Notes under the pieces: model-generated | What the model was told of the DNA's origin: nothing | Databases searched by the model: none | What the model saw: the letters and a program-made list of their open reading frames with translations, nothing else | Part shown: positions 1-6,496 of the stretch, piece after piece | Position numbering within the stretch: position 1 is the stretch's first letter | Layout: each line of letters opens with the position of its first letter | Source: Methanobacteriota archaeon | GTDB taxonomy: Archaea; Thermoplasmatota; Poseidoniia; Poseidoniales; Poseidoniaceae | DNA length: 10,239 bases | NCBI GenBank assembly: GCA_011525095.1 | Contig: WTIV01000157.1 | Coordinates: forward strand, 1-10,239 | Reading direction: 5' to 3' | Made by a program: the position numbers and the translations under genes

Positions 1-1346
1 ACGAACATCGCAGTAGCAGTGATCGGCATTCTGCTTGCCAAACCACCCATATTCTCCATCGATTGAGCATCGAAGTGATCGTCGTGATGGTCATCGTGGT
101 GTTCATCATCGTGCCCGTGATGTGCAACCTCGTGGTGAGCGTGGTGCATTTCATGAATTACCGAACCGGATGCCATGAAGAGCATCCCTTTTGCCATTGC
201 GTGATTGAACAGGTGGAATAGAGATGCACCCATTGCGAAAGCTGCCAGGTCATCATAGCCATTGTTTGCTAGCCATAGCGCTGAACCTAGGCCAGTGAAT
301 ATGTATGCCAACTGACTCATCGTTGAGTAAGCAAGTACCTTCTTCAAATCCATTTGAACGAATGCGATTAGAGCTGCCATTACCGCAGTAATGCCACCGA
401 TTATTGCAATTACAATTGCAAGTGTGGACAGTGCTCCTAGTTCTGCTTCCATGAAGAACGGGAACATACGTGCTACAATGTAGAGTCCTGCGTTAACCAT
501 TGTTGCTGCGTGAATTAGCGCAGAAACCGGTGTAGGACCTTCCATAGCATCTGGAAGCCAAACGTGTAGAGGGAATTGTGCAGACTTACCTACTGCACCG
601 ATGAACATCATACCCAGTGCTAGTTGCAGGTCACCAGAGTTTACCTTTGCAATGTTTTCAGGGTCGAAGACGTATGCGTAATCCAAGTGACCGTCAAACA
701 TATTCCATAGCATTACAAGTCCGATTACTAGGAATACGTCACCTACACGTGTTGTCAAGAAAGCCTTCTTTGCCGCGTATGCTGCGCTCGGCCTTTCATA
801 GTAGAATCCAATCAATAGGTATGAACACAATCCCATCAATTCCCAGAAGATGAACAACCATAGGAATGAATCAGCAAGAACCATTCCCAACATTCCGCTA
901 CAGAACAATACGAATTCTGCATAGAATCGGTGGTTTCTGTTGTCATTGATTGGGTCGGTATTCATGTATCCAATCGAGAAGATGTTGATTAGGAAACAAA
1001 GGAATGCTGCAACGAAAAGTAGCATTACTGTTAGGTGGTCGATGTATATTCCAAATCCGAAAACCTTGGTTGTAATCGCACCGGTTTCTGAATTCCACCA
1101 TGAAGATTCGAACCAGGTGAAGACATCAGCTGCCCCTACCTTGTTCATGTGTTCCTTGATTACCAATAGTGCTAGAACAAGGCTTGCACCCATTACAGTA
1201 AGTGCGATTATTCCTCCTTCCTTGACATTCTTTACCCAAGTCGGTGTTCCGTTGAACAACCTTCCCAGGAACAAAATAACCGGGAATGCCAAGAATGGCA
1301 TCAGAGGGATTAGTACGGCATAATCTATGATTTCACTTCCACTCAT
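1..1346 (-). CDS. nuoL: NADH-quinone oxidoreductase (complex I) subunit L, partial (3' end beyond window)
   Basis: This is the N-terminal 449 residues of NuoL, an antiporter-like proton-pumping subunit of the complex I membrane arm; the reading frame is open to the window edge. I translated it by hand and found no stop. Family landmarks are present: IDHLT (about 94-98), WELMG with Glu169, GKSAQFPLHVWLPDAMEGPTPVSALIHAATMV split over Lys254 and His279, LKKVLAYSTMSQ with Lys335/336, and LFHLFNHAMAKGMLF with His378, His382 and Lys386. These match the charged residues of the proton channel in the E. coli protein (Glu144, Lys229, His254 and so on). The ATG at 1346 is chosen because a TGAGGTGTT box lies four bases upstream, fused to the nuoK stop. 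Odd: between SGSVI and the MGGL motif lies a His/Asp-rich insert (residues 398-426). Family assignment is secure; the 3' end is not visible. Confidence 0.97.
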   Translation of the reverse strand, partial: MSGSEIIDYAVLIPLMPFLAFPVILFLGRLFNGTPTWVKNVKEGGIIALTVMGASLVLALLVIKEHMNKVGAADVFTWFESSWWNSETGAITTKVFGFGIYIDHLTVMLLFVAAFLCFLINIFSIGYMNTDPINDNRNHRFYAEFVLFCSGMLGMVLADSFLWLFIFWELMGLCSYLLIGFYYERPSAAYAAKKAFLTTRVGDVFLVIGLVMLWNMFDGHLDYAYVFDPENIAKVNSGDLQLALGMMFIGAVGKSAQFPLHVWLPDAMEGPTPVSALIHAATMVNAGLYIVARMFPFFMEAELGALSTLAIVIAIIGGITAVMAALIAFVQMDLKKVLAYSTMSQLAYIFTGLGSALWLANNGYDDLAAFAMGASLFHLFNHAMAKGMLFMASGSVIHEMHHAHHEVAHHGHDDEHHDDHHDDHFDAQSMENMGGLASRMPITATAMF

Positions 1347-1349
1347 GAT

Positions 1350-1357
1350 AACACCTC
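1350..1357 (-). promoter_or_regulatory. Shine-Dalgarno box of nuoL, overlapping nuoK stop
   Basis: GAGGTGTT overlaps the TGA stop of nuoK by two bases and sits four bases before the nuoL ATG. It is one of five near-identical stop/SD boxes in this operon. Confidence 0.8.
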
Positions 1358-1658
1358 AGTTCTTCAGGAGATTAACCTCATCTAGAGATATGGTCTCATG
1401 CTGTCCATACATTGAGAGGAAGATTGCCAATCCAATGGCTACTTCCGCTGCTGCGATTGCGATTGCGAATACAGCGTAAACCCAACCGGTAACGTCACCC
1501 CAATGAGTTGCTGCTGCTACGAATTGTAGGTTTACTGCATTGAGCATCAATTCGATACACATCAGAACTACAATTGCGTTCTTTCTGCTGAATGCTCCCC
1601 ACAAACCAATGATGAAAAGGATGGCTGCTAGTCCAGATACCCATGCTGGATCAATCAT
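1356..1658 (-). CDS. nuoK: NADH-quinone oxidoreductase subunit K
   Basis: This small membrane subunit of complex I has 100 residues, the usual family length. Three membrane helices can be read: about 5-22, 28-50 and 58-82. The second helix holds MCIELMLNAVNL with Glu36 and the third holds AAAEVAIGLAI with Glu72. Both glutamates fall at the same numbers as the essential proton-path residues of E. coli NuoK. The start at 1658 overlaps the nuoJ2 stop in an ATGA arrangement and is preceded by a strong GGAGGTGA box (1665-1672), which points to coupled translation. Nothing is abnormal apart from the slightly long hydrophilic C-terminal tail. Confidence 0.97.
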   Translation of the reverse strand: MIDPAWVSGLAAILFIIGLWGAFSRKNAIVVLMCIELMLNAVNLQFVAAATHWGDVTGWVYAVFAIAIAAAEVAIGLAIFLSMYGQHETISLDEVNLLKN

Positions 1659-1927
1659 TCCTTTTCACCTCCGGTTAATTCCCACTCGAGATTTACCAAT
1701 CTCTCGTCACGAACCAAATATGCGGCACCAACCATTGCCATGGCCATCAAGAATCCGAGTGCCAGCAGGGGTAGAGCCCATTCGCCGAACAAAGCTCCGG
1801 CTAAGTCACTGGTTGTCACTTCATAATCTGAGGAATCTTCCCAGACAACGTCTGCAGATACAGCAGTAACCAGCACTGCTCCAAGGAATACTAGGCCAAC
1901 CCTAGCAAGGATAGATAGTAATCTCAT
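1655..1927 (-). CDS. nuoJ2: NADH-quinone oxidoreductase subunit J, C-terminal half (split NuoJ)
   Basis: A 90-residue membrane protein with two hydrophobic segments (about 7-25 and 50-72) separated by an acidic loop (VVWEDSSDYEV). The second segment, ending in GAAYLV, matches the last helix of NuoJ, so I read this gene as the back half of a NuoJ that is encoded in two pieces. It starts four bases inside the end of nuoJ1 (ATGA overlap) and has its own Shine-Dalgarno, GGAGG at 1935-1939, seven bases before the ATG. It is therefore set up for separate translation rather than being a frameshift remnant. Split nuoJ/fpoJ genes are known in other archaea such as haloarchaea. The assignment rests on position and helix pattern more than on strong sequence identity. 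Confidence 0.85.
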   Translation of the reverse strand: MRLLSILARVGLVFLGAVLVTAVSADVVWEDSSDYEVTTSDLAGALFGEWALPLLALGFLMAMAMVGAAYLVRDERLVNLEWELTGGEKE

Positions 1928-2199
1928 TCGAAGTCCTCCTCAAGAATCTGCCTTCTAGTCAGCATTATACCGAATAATACCACTAACATAACGCTAGCAA
2001 GATAAACCAAGATTTGGATTACTGCAAGGAATTCTGCACCCATAAGGATGAAGATACCTGCAACTCCCATGAAACAGAAAATCAGACACATCATTGAATG
2101 TGCAACTCTCTGCATGTAAATCAGACCAAGAGCGCCGCCGATTACGATGGTGCTCATCAAGAAAAACATTCCAACTTCAAGGTACATTGCTAGGTCCAT
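1924..2199 (-). CDS. nuoJ1: NADH-quinone oxidoreductase subunit J, N-terminal half (split NuoJ)
   Basis: A 91-residue protein with three membrane helices (about 7-29, 33-54 and 56-80). The third contains GAEFLAVIQILVYLASVML, the best conserved NuoJ segment, whose Tyr66 corresponds to the tyrosine in the helix that forms a pi-bulge in complex I structures. It lacks the last two helices of NuoJ, which are supplied by the next gene. Start choice: a TTG at 2205 overlaps the nuoI stop but is only one base from the GGAGG box at 2207-2211. The ATG at 2199 is seven bases from that box, so the ATG is preferred. The protein ends in a charged tail (RRQILEEDFE) that would act as a linker end if the halves assemble side by side. 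Confidence 0.92.
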   Translation of the reverse strand: MDLAMYLEVGMFFLMSTIVIGGALGLIYMQRVAHSMMCLIFCFMGVAGIFILMGAEFLAVIQILVYLASVMLVVLFGIMLTRRQILEEDFE

Positions 2200-2201
2200 G
2201 C

Positions 2202-3161
2202 TCAAGCCTCCCCTGCTGCTTTTGCAGCTTTCTTGGCTCTCTTGTCACGTTCCTTGCTAGCCCTCTTCGCTAGTTCTGCGTCGACCGCTTCTTGGTGGTC
2301 TCCGATGAGTACTCTTGTTCTACCCGCATCCATCCACAGGTCTTGACGAGTAAATCCGGACATTCCGTCATACTCGTTTGTCATGAAGAATGATGTGAAG
2401 TTACATGCTTCCATGCACAGACCGCAGAACATACAGCGGCCAAGGTCGATTCTTCCTGAGACGATTTGGTCATCTGCTGGGTACAGAGACTCTAATGGAA
2501 CATTGTCAACTTCGCCGGTGTCATTCCAGCGCATGCGAGCACTGTCTCCCGATAGGTCTAGGACTTCTCCGAATCTCCATTCGTCAGGAGCATCGGTGTG
2601 AGCGGTTGCTAGGTTGAAGGAATCCATGGTCGCAGTGACTTCAGGCTTCTCAACAGCTGCGAACTTTCCGACTTCGAGTTCAGCTCCATAGCCTTCCCAC
2701 TCTCCTTCTGCACTGTCAAGAACGTCAACGCGTAGTTCGGTAGTCATGTGAAGACAGGAGTTTGGACAGATGTTTACACACATCTTACATGCAGTACATG
2801 TTTCCCAAATTACACCGATTCTTCCGTTAAAGTTACCTGGGACGAACAACCAAGGTTCGATTTCTTCCAAGCGCTCGTATGGATAACTGACAGTTTGCGG
2901 TTTCCAAATTGTTGGAGTCAAGTCAGTTCCAGAGCGGTCTGGAGTGTAATGGTGTTGTGTAATATCGTTGATGTGCTTGGTCTTTTCAGCACGTGCGATG
3001 TCTCCATCATCGATGAACTCTGGGTGAGTTGTGTTGTGATAGCCGCTAGAGAATCTCTTTCCGATGAACTCGTAAGTTCTCAAAACGGTCAATCCAGTTA
3101 TCTTAAACGGGTACCAGAATAGATTTCTGAAATTTGGTTTACCATGTGGATGCGATGCCAT
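2202..3161 (-). CDS. nuoI: NADH-quinone oxidoreductase subunit I, enlarged, with insert between the two 4Fe-4S motifs
   Basis: NuoI carries the two 4Fe-4S clusters that pass electrons towards cluster N2 in NuoB. The first motif is CTACKMCVNICP (Cys122, 125, 128, 132) and the second is CMFCGLCMEACN (Cys243, 246, 249, 253), so all eight ligands are present. In the second motif the usual Pro after the last Cys is Asn254. At 319 residues it is nearly twice the usual 150-180. There are three additions: an N-terminal extension (about 120 residues before the first Cys), about 80 extra residues between the motifs (roughly 145-236), and a Lys/Ala/Glu-rich tail (289-319). Residues 194-229 (WRFGEVLDL...RMRWNDTG...LESLYPA) look like a small SH3/Tudor-type beta barrel; that is an inference. 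The ATG at 3161 follows a TGAGGTGAT box fused to the nuoH stop. Confidence 0.95.
   Translation of the reverse strand: MASHPHGKPNFRNLFWYPFKITGLTVLRTYEFIGKRFSSGYHNTTHPEFIDDGDIARAEKTKHINDITQHHYTPDRSGTDLTPTIWKPQTVSYPYERLEEIEPWLFVPGNFNGRIGVIWETCTACKMCVNICPNSCLHMTTELRVDVLDSAEGEWEGYGAELEVGKFAAVEKPEVTATMDSFNLATAHTDAPDEWRFGEVLDLSGDSARMRWNDTGEVDNVPLESLYPADDQIVSGRIDLGRCMFCGLCMEACNFTSFFMTNEYDGMSGFTRQDLWMDAGRTRVLIGDHQEAVDAELAKRASKERDKRAKKAAKAAGEA
2207..2211 (-). promoter_or_regulatory. Shine-Dalgarno of nuoJ1 (decides the start)
   Basis: GGAGG lies inside the last codons of nuoI. Its seven-base distance to the ATG at 2199, against one base to the upstream TTG at 2205, favours the ATG start. The nuoJ2 box has the same seven-base spacing. 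Confidence 0.75.
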
Positions 3162-3164
3162 ATT

Positions 3165-3172
3165 ATCACCTC
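3165..3172 (-). promoter_or_regulatory. Shine-Dalgarno box of nuoI, overlapping nuoH stop
   Basis: GAGGTGAT shares two bases with the nuoH TGA stop and lies three bases before the nuoI ATG. It supports both the start at 3161 and translational coupling to nuoH. Confidence 0.8.
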
Positions 3173-4682
3173 ACTCCTGTCCTGCTGTGTGCGTTCCCGC
3201 AGGTGTCATCGTTCGAATGTGGTACATTCTTTCCTCATTCTCTTCGATGTTTTCATCTTTCATCAAGACCACGAAGACCGCCAACCAGAACGCTGTTGTT
3301 AGGATTGGCAATCCCCATGGGATTGTGAATTCAAGAATAGTTAGGTCCCAAGCCCAGCCGCCGTTTTCGAAGTCTAGTGCACTAGCATCGAAGAAGTAAA
3401 GGCGGTAAACCATCGATAGGACGACTTGTAGAACTGCAAGAGGAAGAAGCATTCTCCAACCGAATTCTAGAATTTGGTCGGTTCTAATTCTTGGTAGAGC
3501 AGTTCTTGCCCAAACGAATACTACTGTGAAGATGAACCAAGCCTTTAGCAAAGTCCAGATGATTCCAGGAATTGCCAAGTAAGCATCTCCGATGTATGGA
3601 ATTGCGCCGATTGTACCTGCAAACGGCGCATGCCATCCACCCATAAAGAAGTGAGCGAATAGGATACTTGCTGCATACACACGCATGTATTCTGCAGCGA
3701 ATAGGAGACCGAATCTCATTCCACCGTATTCAGTCCACCAGCCTTCTACAAGTTCAGCTTCTGCTTCTGGCATATCGAAAGGAATTCTCTCTACTTCAGC
3801 AATCATGCTGACCAAGAACAGAACACCGCCGAGTGGCATTAAGAAGAATAACCAAGCGCCTGAAGAGTGTTGGAAGTGAACGATTTCAAGGAAGTTGAAT
3901 GAACCTGCCATAACACAAACTCCCAGAATTGAAAGTAGAAGTGGGATTTCGTATGCAGTCAATTGAGCTGCGCTTCTGATACCACCAAGTAGTGTATACT
4001 TGTTGTTGGATGACCATCCTGCAAAGAAGACTCCAAGTGGAGCGATACCGAAGATTGCGAATGCGAACAGAACTGAAAGTTCCGGGTTAGCTCCGTAAAT
4101 TCCGCTTGATAGTGGAATCATACCAAGAATCATGATTGTTGAAGAGATTACTAGGAAAGGAGCCAACTCGAAGATTACCTTATCAGCCCTTGAGGGAACC
4201 ATGTGCTCCTTGGTAAGGAACTTCATTCCGTCAGCGATGTTTTGGAAGAAACCAGGGAAGATGGTCACACCATACCATGATCTGTTTCCAACTCTGTTGA
4301 CCATTTCTTGCTCGTGGCCTTTGTTACCTGCTACTTTGTTTAGCCACTTGTTGACCGCTCCAATTGGCTTACCGATTCCATAAGGAAGCATATTCCACCA
4401 CTCACCAGCAGTTACTCCATTTTCTCCTACCCAAAGCGAGCGAAGAGCGGTAGTAGCACCACGACGGTCGTTCACACGTGCGTAGAACTTCCTCTCAATC
4501 CACAAAATCATGAACATAGAGAGCATAATTCCACCAAAAGTCACCAAACAGGTTACCAAGGTGAAAACGAAGAATGCAATATCGTTTGATGAAGATTCAA
4601 GGAATGTTCCGTCGAGAAGACTAGAAAAAATATCTCTAGTTTTGTCGTATACAAGGTCGTGGAGTTGTAGCCAGTCATCCAT
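3171..4682 (-). CDS. nuoH: NADH-quinone oxidoreductase subunit H, enlarged
   Basis: NuoH links the quinone site to the membrane arm. Conserved parts are clear: an N-terminal helix (36-62) ending in ERKFYARV, FFQNIADGMKFLTKEHMVP (145-163), AGWSSNNKYTLLGGIRSAAQLTAYEI (221-246), AEVERIPFDMPEAEAELVEGWWTEYGGM (295-322), AEYMR, and WARTALPRIRTDQ (391-403). The acidic loop around residue 300 is the family's quinone-linked signature. At 503 residues the protein is about 150 longer than usual. The QxRxGPN...GxxQ stretch is broken by about 60 residues (76-141; here NDRRGA, then PGFFQ), and after the eighth helix there is an extra membrane segment (454-474) with a charged 29-residue tail. The frame is open upstream to 4766, but that would overlap nuoD; the ATG at 4682 with its GAGGTGAT box is clearly the start. 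Confidence 0.96.
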   Translation of the reverse strand: MDDWLQLHDLVYDKTRDIFSSLLDGTFLESSSNDIAFFVFTLVTCLVTFGGIMLSMFMILWIERKFYARVNDRRGATTALRSLWVGENGVTAGEWWNMLPYGIGKPIGAVNKWLNKVAGNKGHEQEMVNRVGNRSWYGVTIFPGFFQNIADGMKFLTKEHMVPSRADKVIFELAPFLVISSTIMILGMIPLSSGIYGANPELSVLFAFAIFGIAPLGVFFAGWSSNNKYTLLGGIRSAAQLTAYEIPLLLSILGVCVMAGSFNFLEIVHFQHSSGAWLFFLMPLGGVLFLVSMIAEVERIPFDMPEAEAELVEGWWTEYGGMRFGLLFAAEYMRVYAASILFAHFFMGGWHAPFAGTIGAIPYIGDAYLAIPGIIWTLLKAWFIFTVVFVWARTALPRIRTDQILEFGWRMLLPLAVLQVVLSMVYRLYFFDASALDFENGGWAWDLTILEFTIPWGLPILTTAFWLAVFVVLMKDENIEENEERMYHIRTMTPAGTHTAGQE

Positions 4683-4686
4683 GATA

Positions 4687-4694
4687 ATCACCTC
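4687..4694 (-). promoter_or_regulatory. Shine-Dalgarno box of nuoH (decides the start)
   Basis: GAGGTGAT overlaps the nuoD TGA stop (4693-4695) and is followed by TATC and the ATG at 4682. It excludes the longer open frame that begins inside nuoD. Confidence 0.85.
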
Positions 4695-5832
4695 AACGGT
4701 CAGTCTCCCCGATACACGGGTCGAAACTACCCATGATCGCTGGGATGTCAGCAACCTTGTATCCAATCATAGTCTTTGCAACGTATGGAATTGTGATAAA
4801 CATTGGAGAACGAATAGAGACACGGTAAGGATTCTTTCCTCTTCCATCGCCACCACCTTGCAAGTAGAAGTTTGAAACTCCTCTAGTGCATTCATAGGTG
4901 CTGAAACCTGTTGCACCTTCAGGGGCGCGTGTTGGTGCCTTGGTAATCAGCATCTCATCGCCTGGCTGGTAGTGGGTGTTTGCACCACCTGGAATCTTCT
5001 CGATTGCGTCTAGCAACATGCGGCAGGACTGTCGCATCTCTTCCATTCTGACTCTGTATCGGTCGTAACAGTCTGCTCCCTTGACGCTGGTTGGCTTTTC
5101 GACTGCAGGCTCCCAGTCCACTTGGTCATAAACCGAGTACGGATTTGTCCATCTTGCATCTGCGTTAACTCCAGCTGCACGAATGTTTGGACCTGTTACA
5201 CCAGCGTCGATTTGGTCTTCGGCTGTTGCATAACCCACACCTTGTAGTCTGACTAGCCAAATTGTTGACTCGTCCAGCAGCATTTCGTATTCTTTGATTC
5301 TGTTTTCGAATAATTTGACCTTTGCCTTGAGCCTGTTTGCCCAACCGATTGGTATGTCTCTCTTTACACCGCCAACTCTTGGGTAGTTGTAGTGCATTCG
5401 AGAACCACCTAGTTCTTGTAGCAAATCTAGGAACATTTCTCTGTCACGTAGACACCAAGTCATCAGGGTTAGATTTCCAATGTCTGGACCGAATGCTCCT
5501 AGCCACATCAAGTGGCTTGCTAGCCTCTGAACTTCAGCTGCCATCAAGCGAATGTATTCTGCGCGTTCTGGAACTTCTGCTTCGAGCAGGTCTTCTGCCG
5601 CCATAACATAGGAGTGTGCCCAGGTCATTGCGCTTACATAGCAAAGTCTGTCACAGTAAGGAGTGATTTGTGTGAAGTCTCTAGATTCGCAGATTTTTTC
5701 TACACCACGGTGGATGTATCCTAATTCTGCTTCGGTGTCGGTGACTGTTTCTCCGTCTACTTTTACACGTAGAGTCCACAATCCGTGTGTCATTGGGTGT
5801 TGAGGCCCCATTGTAATCCACATTTCTGCCAT
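4693..5832 (-). CDS. nuoD: NADH-quinone oxidoreductase subunit D (49 kDa type)
   Basis: NuoD forms the quinone pocket together with NuoB and NuoH and descends from the [NiFe] hydrogenase large subunit. The 379 residues fit the family. Seen in order: MGPQHPMTHG (8-17), GYIHRGVEK (38-46), PYCDRLCYVSAM (58-69), YNYPRVGGV (148-156), a long helical middle, and the C-terminal PYRVSIRSPMF (335-345) and IMGSFDPCIGETDR (366-379). His41 and Tyr65 correspond to the His and Tyr that contact the quinone head group in known structures, so quinone use is likely. The pairs of hydrogenase metal ligands are incomplete, so it is not a hydrogenase. Cys64 and Cys373 nevertheless sit where the first Cys of each hydrogenase CxxC pair would be. 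The ATG at 5832 follows a TGAGGTGTT box fused to the nuoC stop. Confidence 0.97.
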   Translation of the reverse strand: MAEMWITMGPQHPMTHGLWTLRVKVDGETVTDTEAELGYIHRGVEKICESRDFTQITPYCDRLCYVSAMTWAHSYVMAAEDLLEAEVPERAEYIRLMAAEVQRLASHLMWLGAFGPDIGNLTLMTWCLRDREMFLDLLQELGGSRMHYNYPRVGGVKRDIPIGWANRLKAKVKLFENRIKEYEMLLDESTIWLVRLQGVGYATAEDQIDAGVTGPNIRAAGVNADARWTNPYSVYDQVDWEPAVEKPTSVKGADCYDRYRVRMEEMRQSCRMLLDAIEKIPGGANTHYQPGDEMLITKAPTRAPEGATGFSTYECTRGVSNFYLQGGGDGRGKNPYRVSIRSPMFITIPYVAKTMIGYKVADIPAIMGSFDPCIGETDR

Positions 5833-5835
5833 AAT

Positions 5836-5843
5836 AACACCTC
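5836..5843 (-). promoter_or_regulatory. Shine-Dalgarno box of nuoD, overlapping nuoC stop
   Basis: GAGGTGTT overlaps the nuoC TGA stop (5842-5844) and lies three bases before the nuoD ATG, the same layout as before nuoI and, with the second ATG, nuoB. Confidence 0.8.
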
Positions 5844-6495
5844 ACTTTACGCGGCCCTCATCCACCGGTTTTCGGTCAAATCCTTGCGGATCATCATACA
5901 TTTCATTGAAATCGTGATAGCGAATTTTGTGTTGTCTCTGAAGAGGATGGAAGCCAGTAGGTGAATCGTGCGGATTTAACACCCTGTGCATGTTTTCGTG
6001 ACCTTCGAAATCAATACCAACCAAATCCCAGGTTTCTTTCTCATTCCAGTCTGCCCCGACCCAGATGTCCTGGACTGAAGGAACTGAAGGTGAGTCTCCT
6101 GCTGCTAATGGAATGAAAATCTCAAACTCCATTGGGATGTCATCGCCTTCTAGTGATTCTCCTTCGTGAACTGTCATTGTGTGTGCTTCCACGTTCTTGA
6201 TTGGCCATCTGTGTAAGTGGTAAGCAACTTCCCAACCTCTGTCGGCCCCTCCATCAGGGTAGTGAGTGCCTGTTACCATTGCACAGTGATTTACACCCAA
6301 CTCGTGCTTCAGGTGCTTAGCGACTGCCCTCCATTGATCAGGGGAGCACGTAATTCTGACAAAATCAAATTTCTTGCCTGCAGAGTGAGCAAGAATTTCG
6401 ATGGTTATGCCAGCATCTGCGAATCGTTCTGCGAGGTTATCTGCAGCGGCTTGAGCTGCTGCAGTGTTCTGCTCTTTTGTAATGGTCGTACCCAT
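5842..6495 (-). CDS. nuoC: NADH-quinone oxidoreductase subunit C (30 kDa type)
   Basis: NuoC is a peripheral-arm subunit that braces NuoD and NuoB and binds no cofactor. Its C-terminal signature is present: VQDIWVGADWNEKETWDLVGIDFEGH (about 141-166), followed by RVLNPHDSPTGFHPLQRQHKI. This matches the family's WxxADWxERExWDxxGIxFxGHP and RIL...GHPLRK pattern. The earlier part (31-130) has the alternating strands expected of the alpha/beta fold (FDFVRITC, VNHCAMVTGTHY, WEVAYHL, MEFEIFIPL). It has 217 residues, slightly long because of an Ala-rich N-terminus (11-25). It is not fused to NuoD, unlike in some bacteria. Only one base separates its ATG from the nuoB stop (TGAAATG), and a GGAGAGG box inside the end of nuoB serves it. 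Confidence 0.96.
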   Translation of the reverse strand: MGTTITKEQNTAAAQAAADNLAERFADAGITIEILAHSAGKKFDFVRITCSPDQWRAVAKHLKHELGVNHCAMVTGTHYPDGGADRGWEVAYHLHRWPIKNVEAHTMTVHEGESLEGDDIPMEFEIFIPLAAGDSPSVPSVQDIWVGADWNEKETWDLVGIDFEGHENMHRVLNPHDSPTGFHPLQRQHKIRYHDFNEMYDDPQGFDRKPVDEGRVK

Positions 6496-6496
6496 T

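Noticed and set aside
617..1323. Plus-strand open frames at 617-853 and 940-1323
   Set aside because: They are antisense to the well-conserved nuoL, have no recognisable domains, and their proteins look like shadow translation.
1924..1927. nuoJ split as a sequencing frameshift
   Set aside because: Each half has its own well-spaced Shine-Dalgarno, the join is a clean ATGA overlap like the next junction, and split nuoJ is known in other archaea. Not fully excluded without reads.
2748..3122. Plus-strand open frame of 124 codons opposite nuoI
   Set aside because: It mirrors the NuoI coding strand, including the conserved cysteine motif, and has no Shine-Dalgarno or family features.
4683..4766. 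NuoH starting at 4766 with 28 extra N-terminal residues
   Set aside because: It would lie inside the end of nuoD in another frame. The ATG at 4682 has an excellent Shine-Dalgarno fused to the nuoD stop, as at sister junctions.
4693..6495. NuoC/NuoD/NuoB set as a membrane-bound [NiFe] hydrogenase
   Set aside because: The second cysteine of each metal-binding pair is missing in the large subunit, and the quinone-contact His and Tyr are present. The membrane subunits are complex I type.
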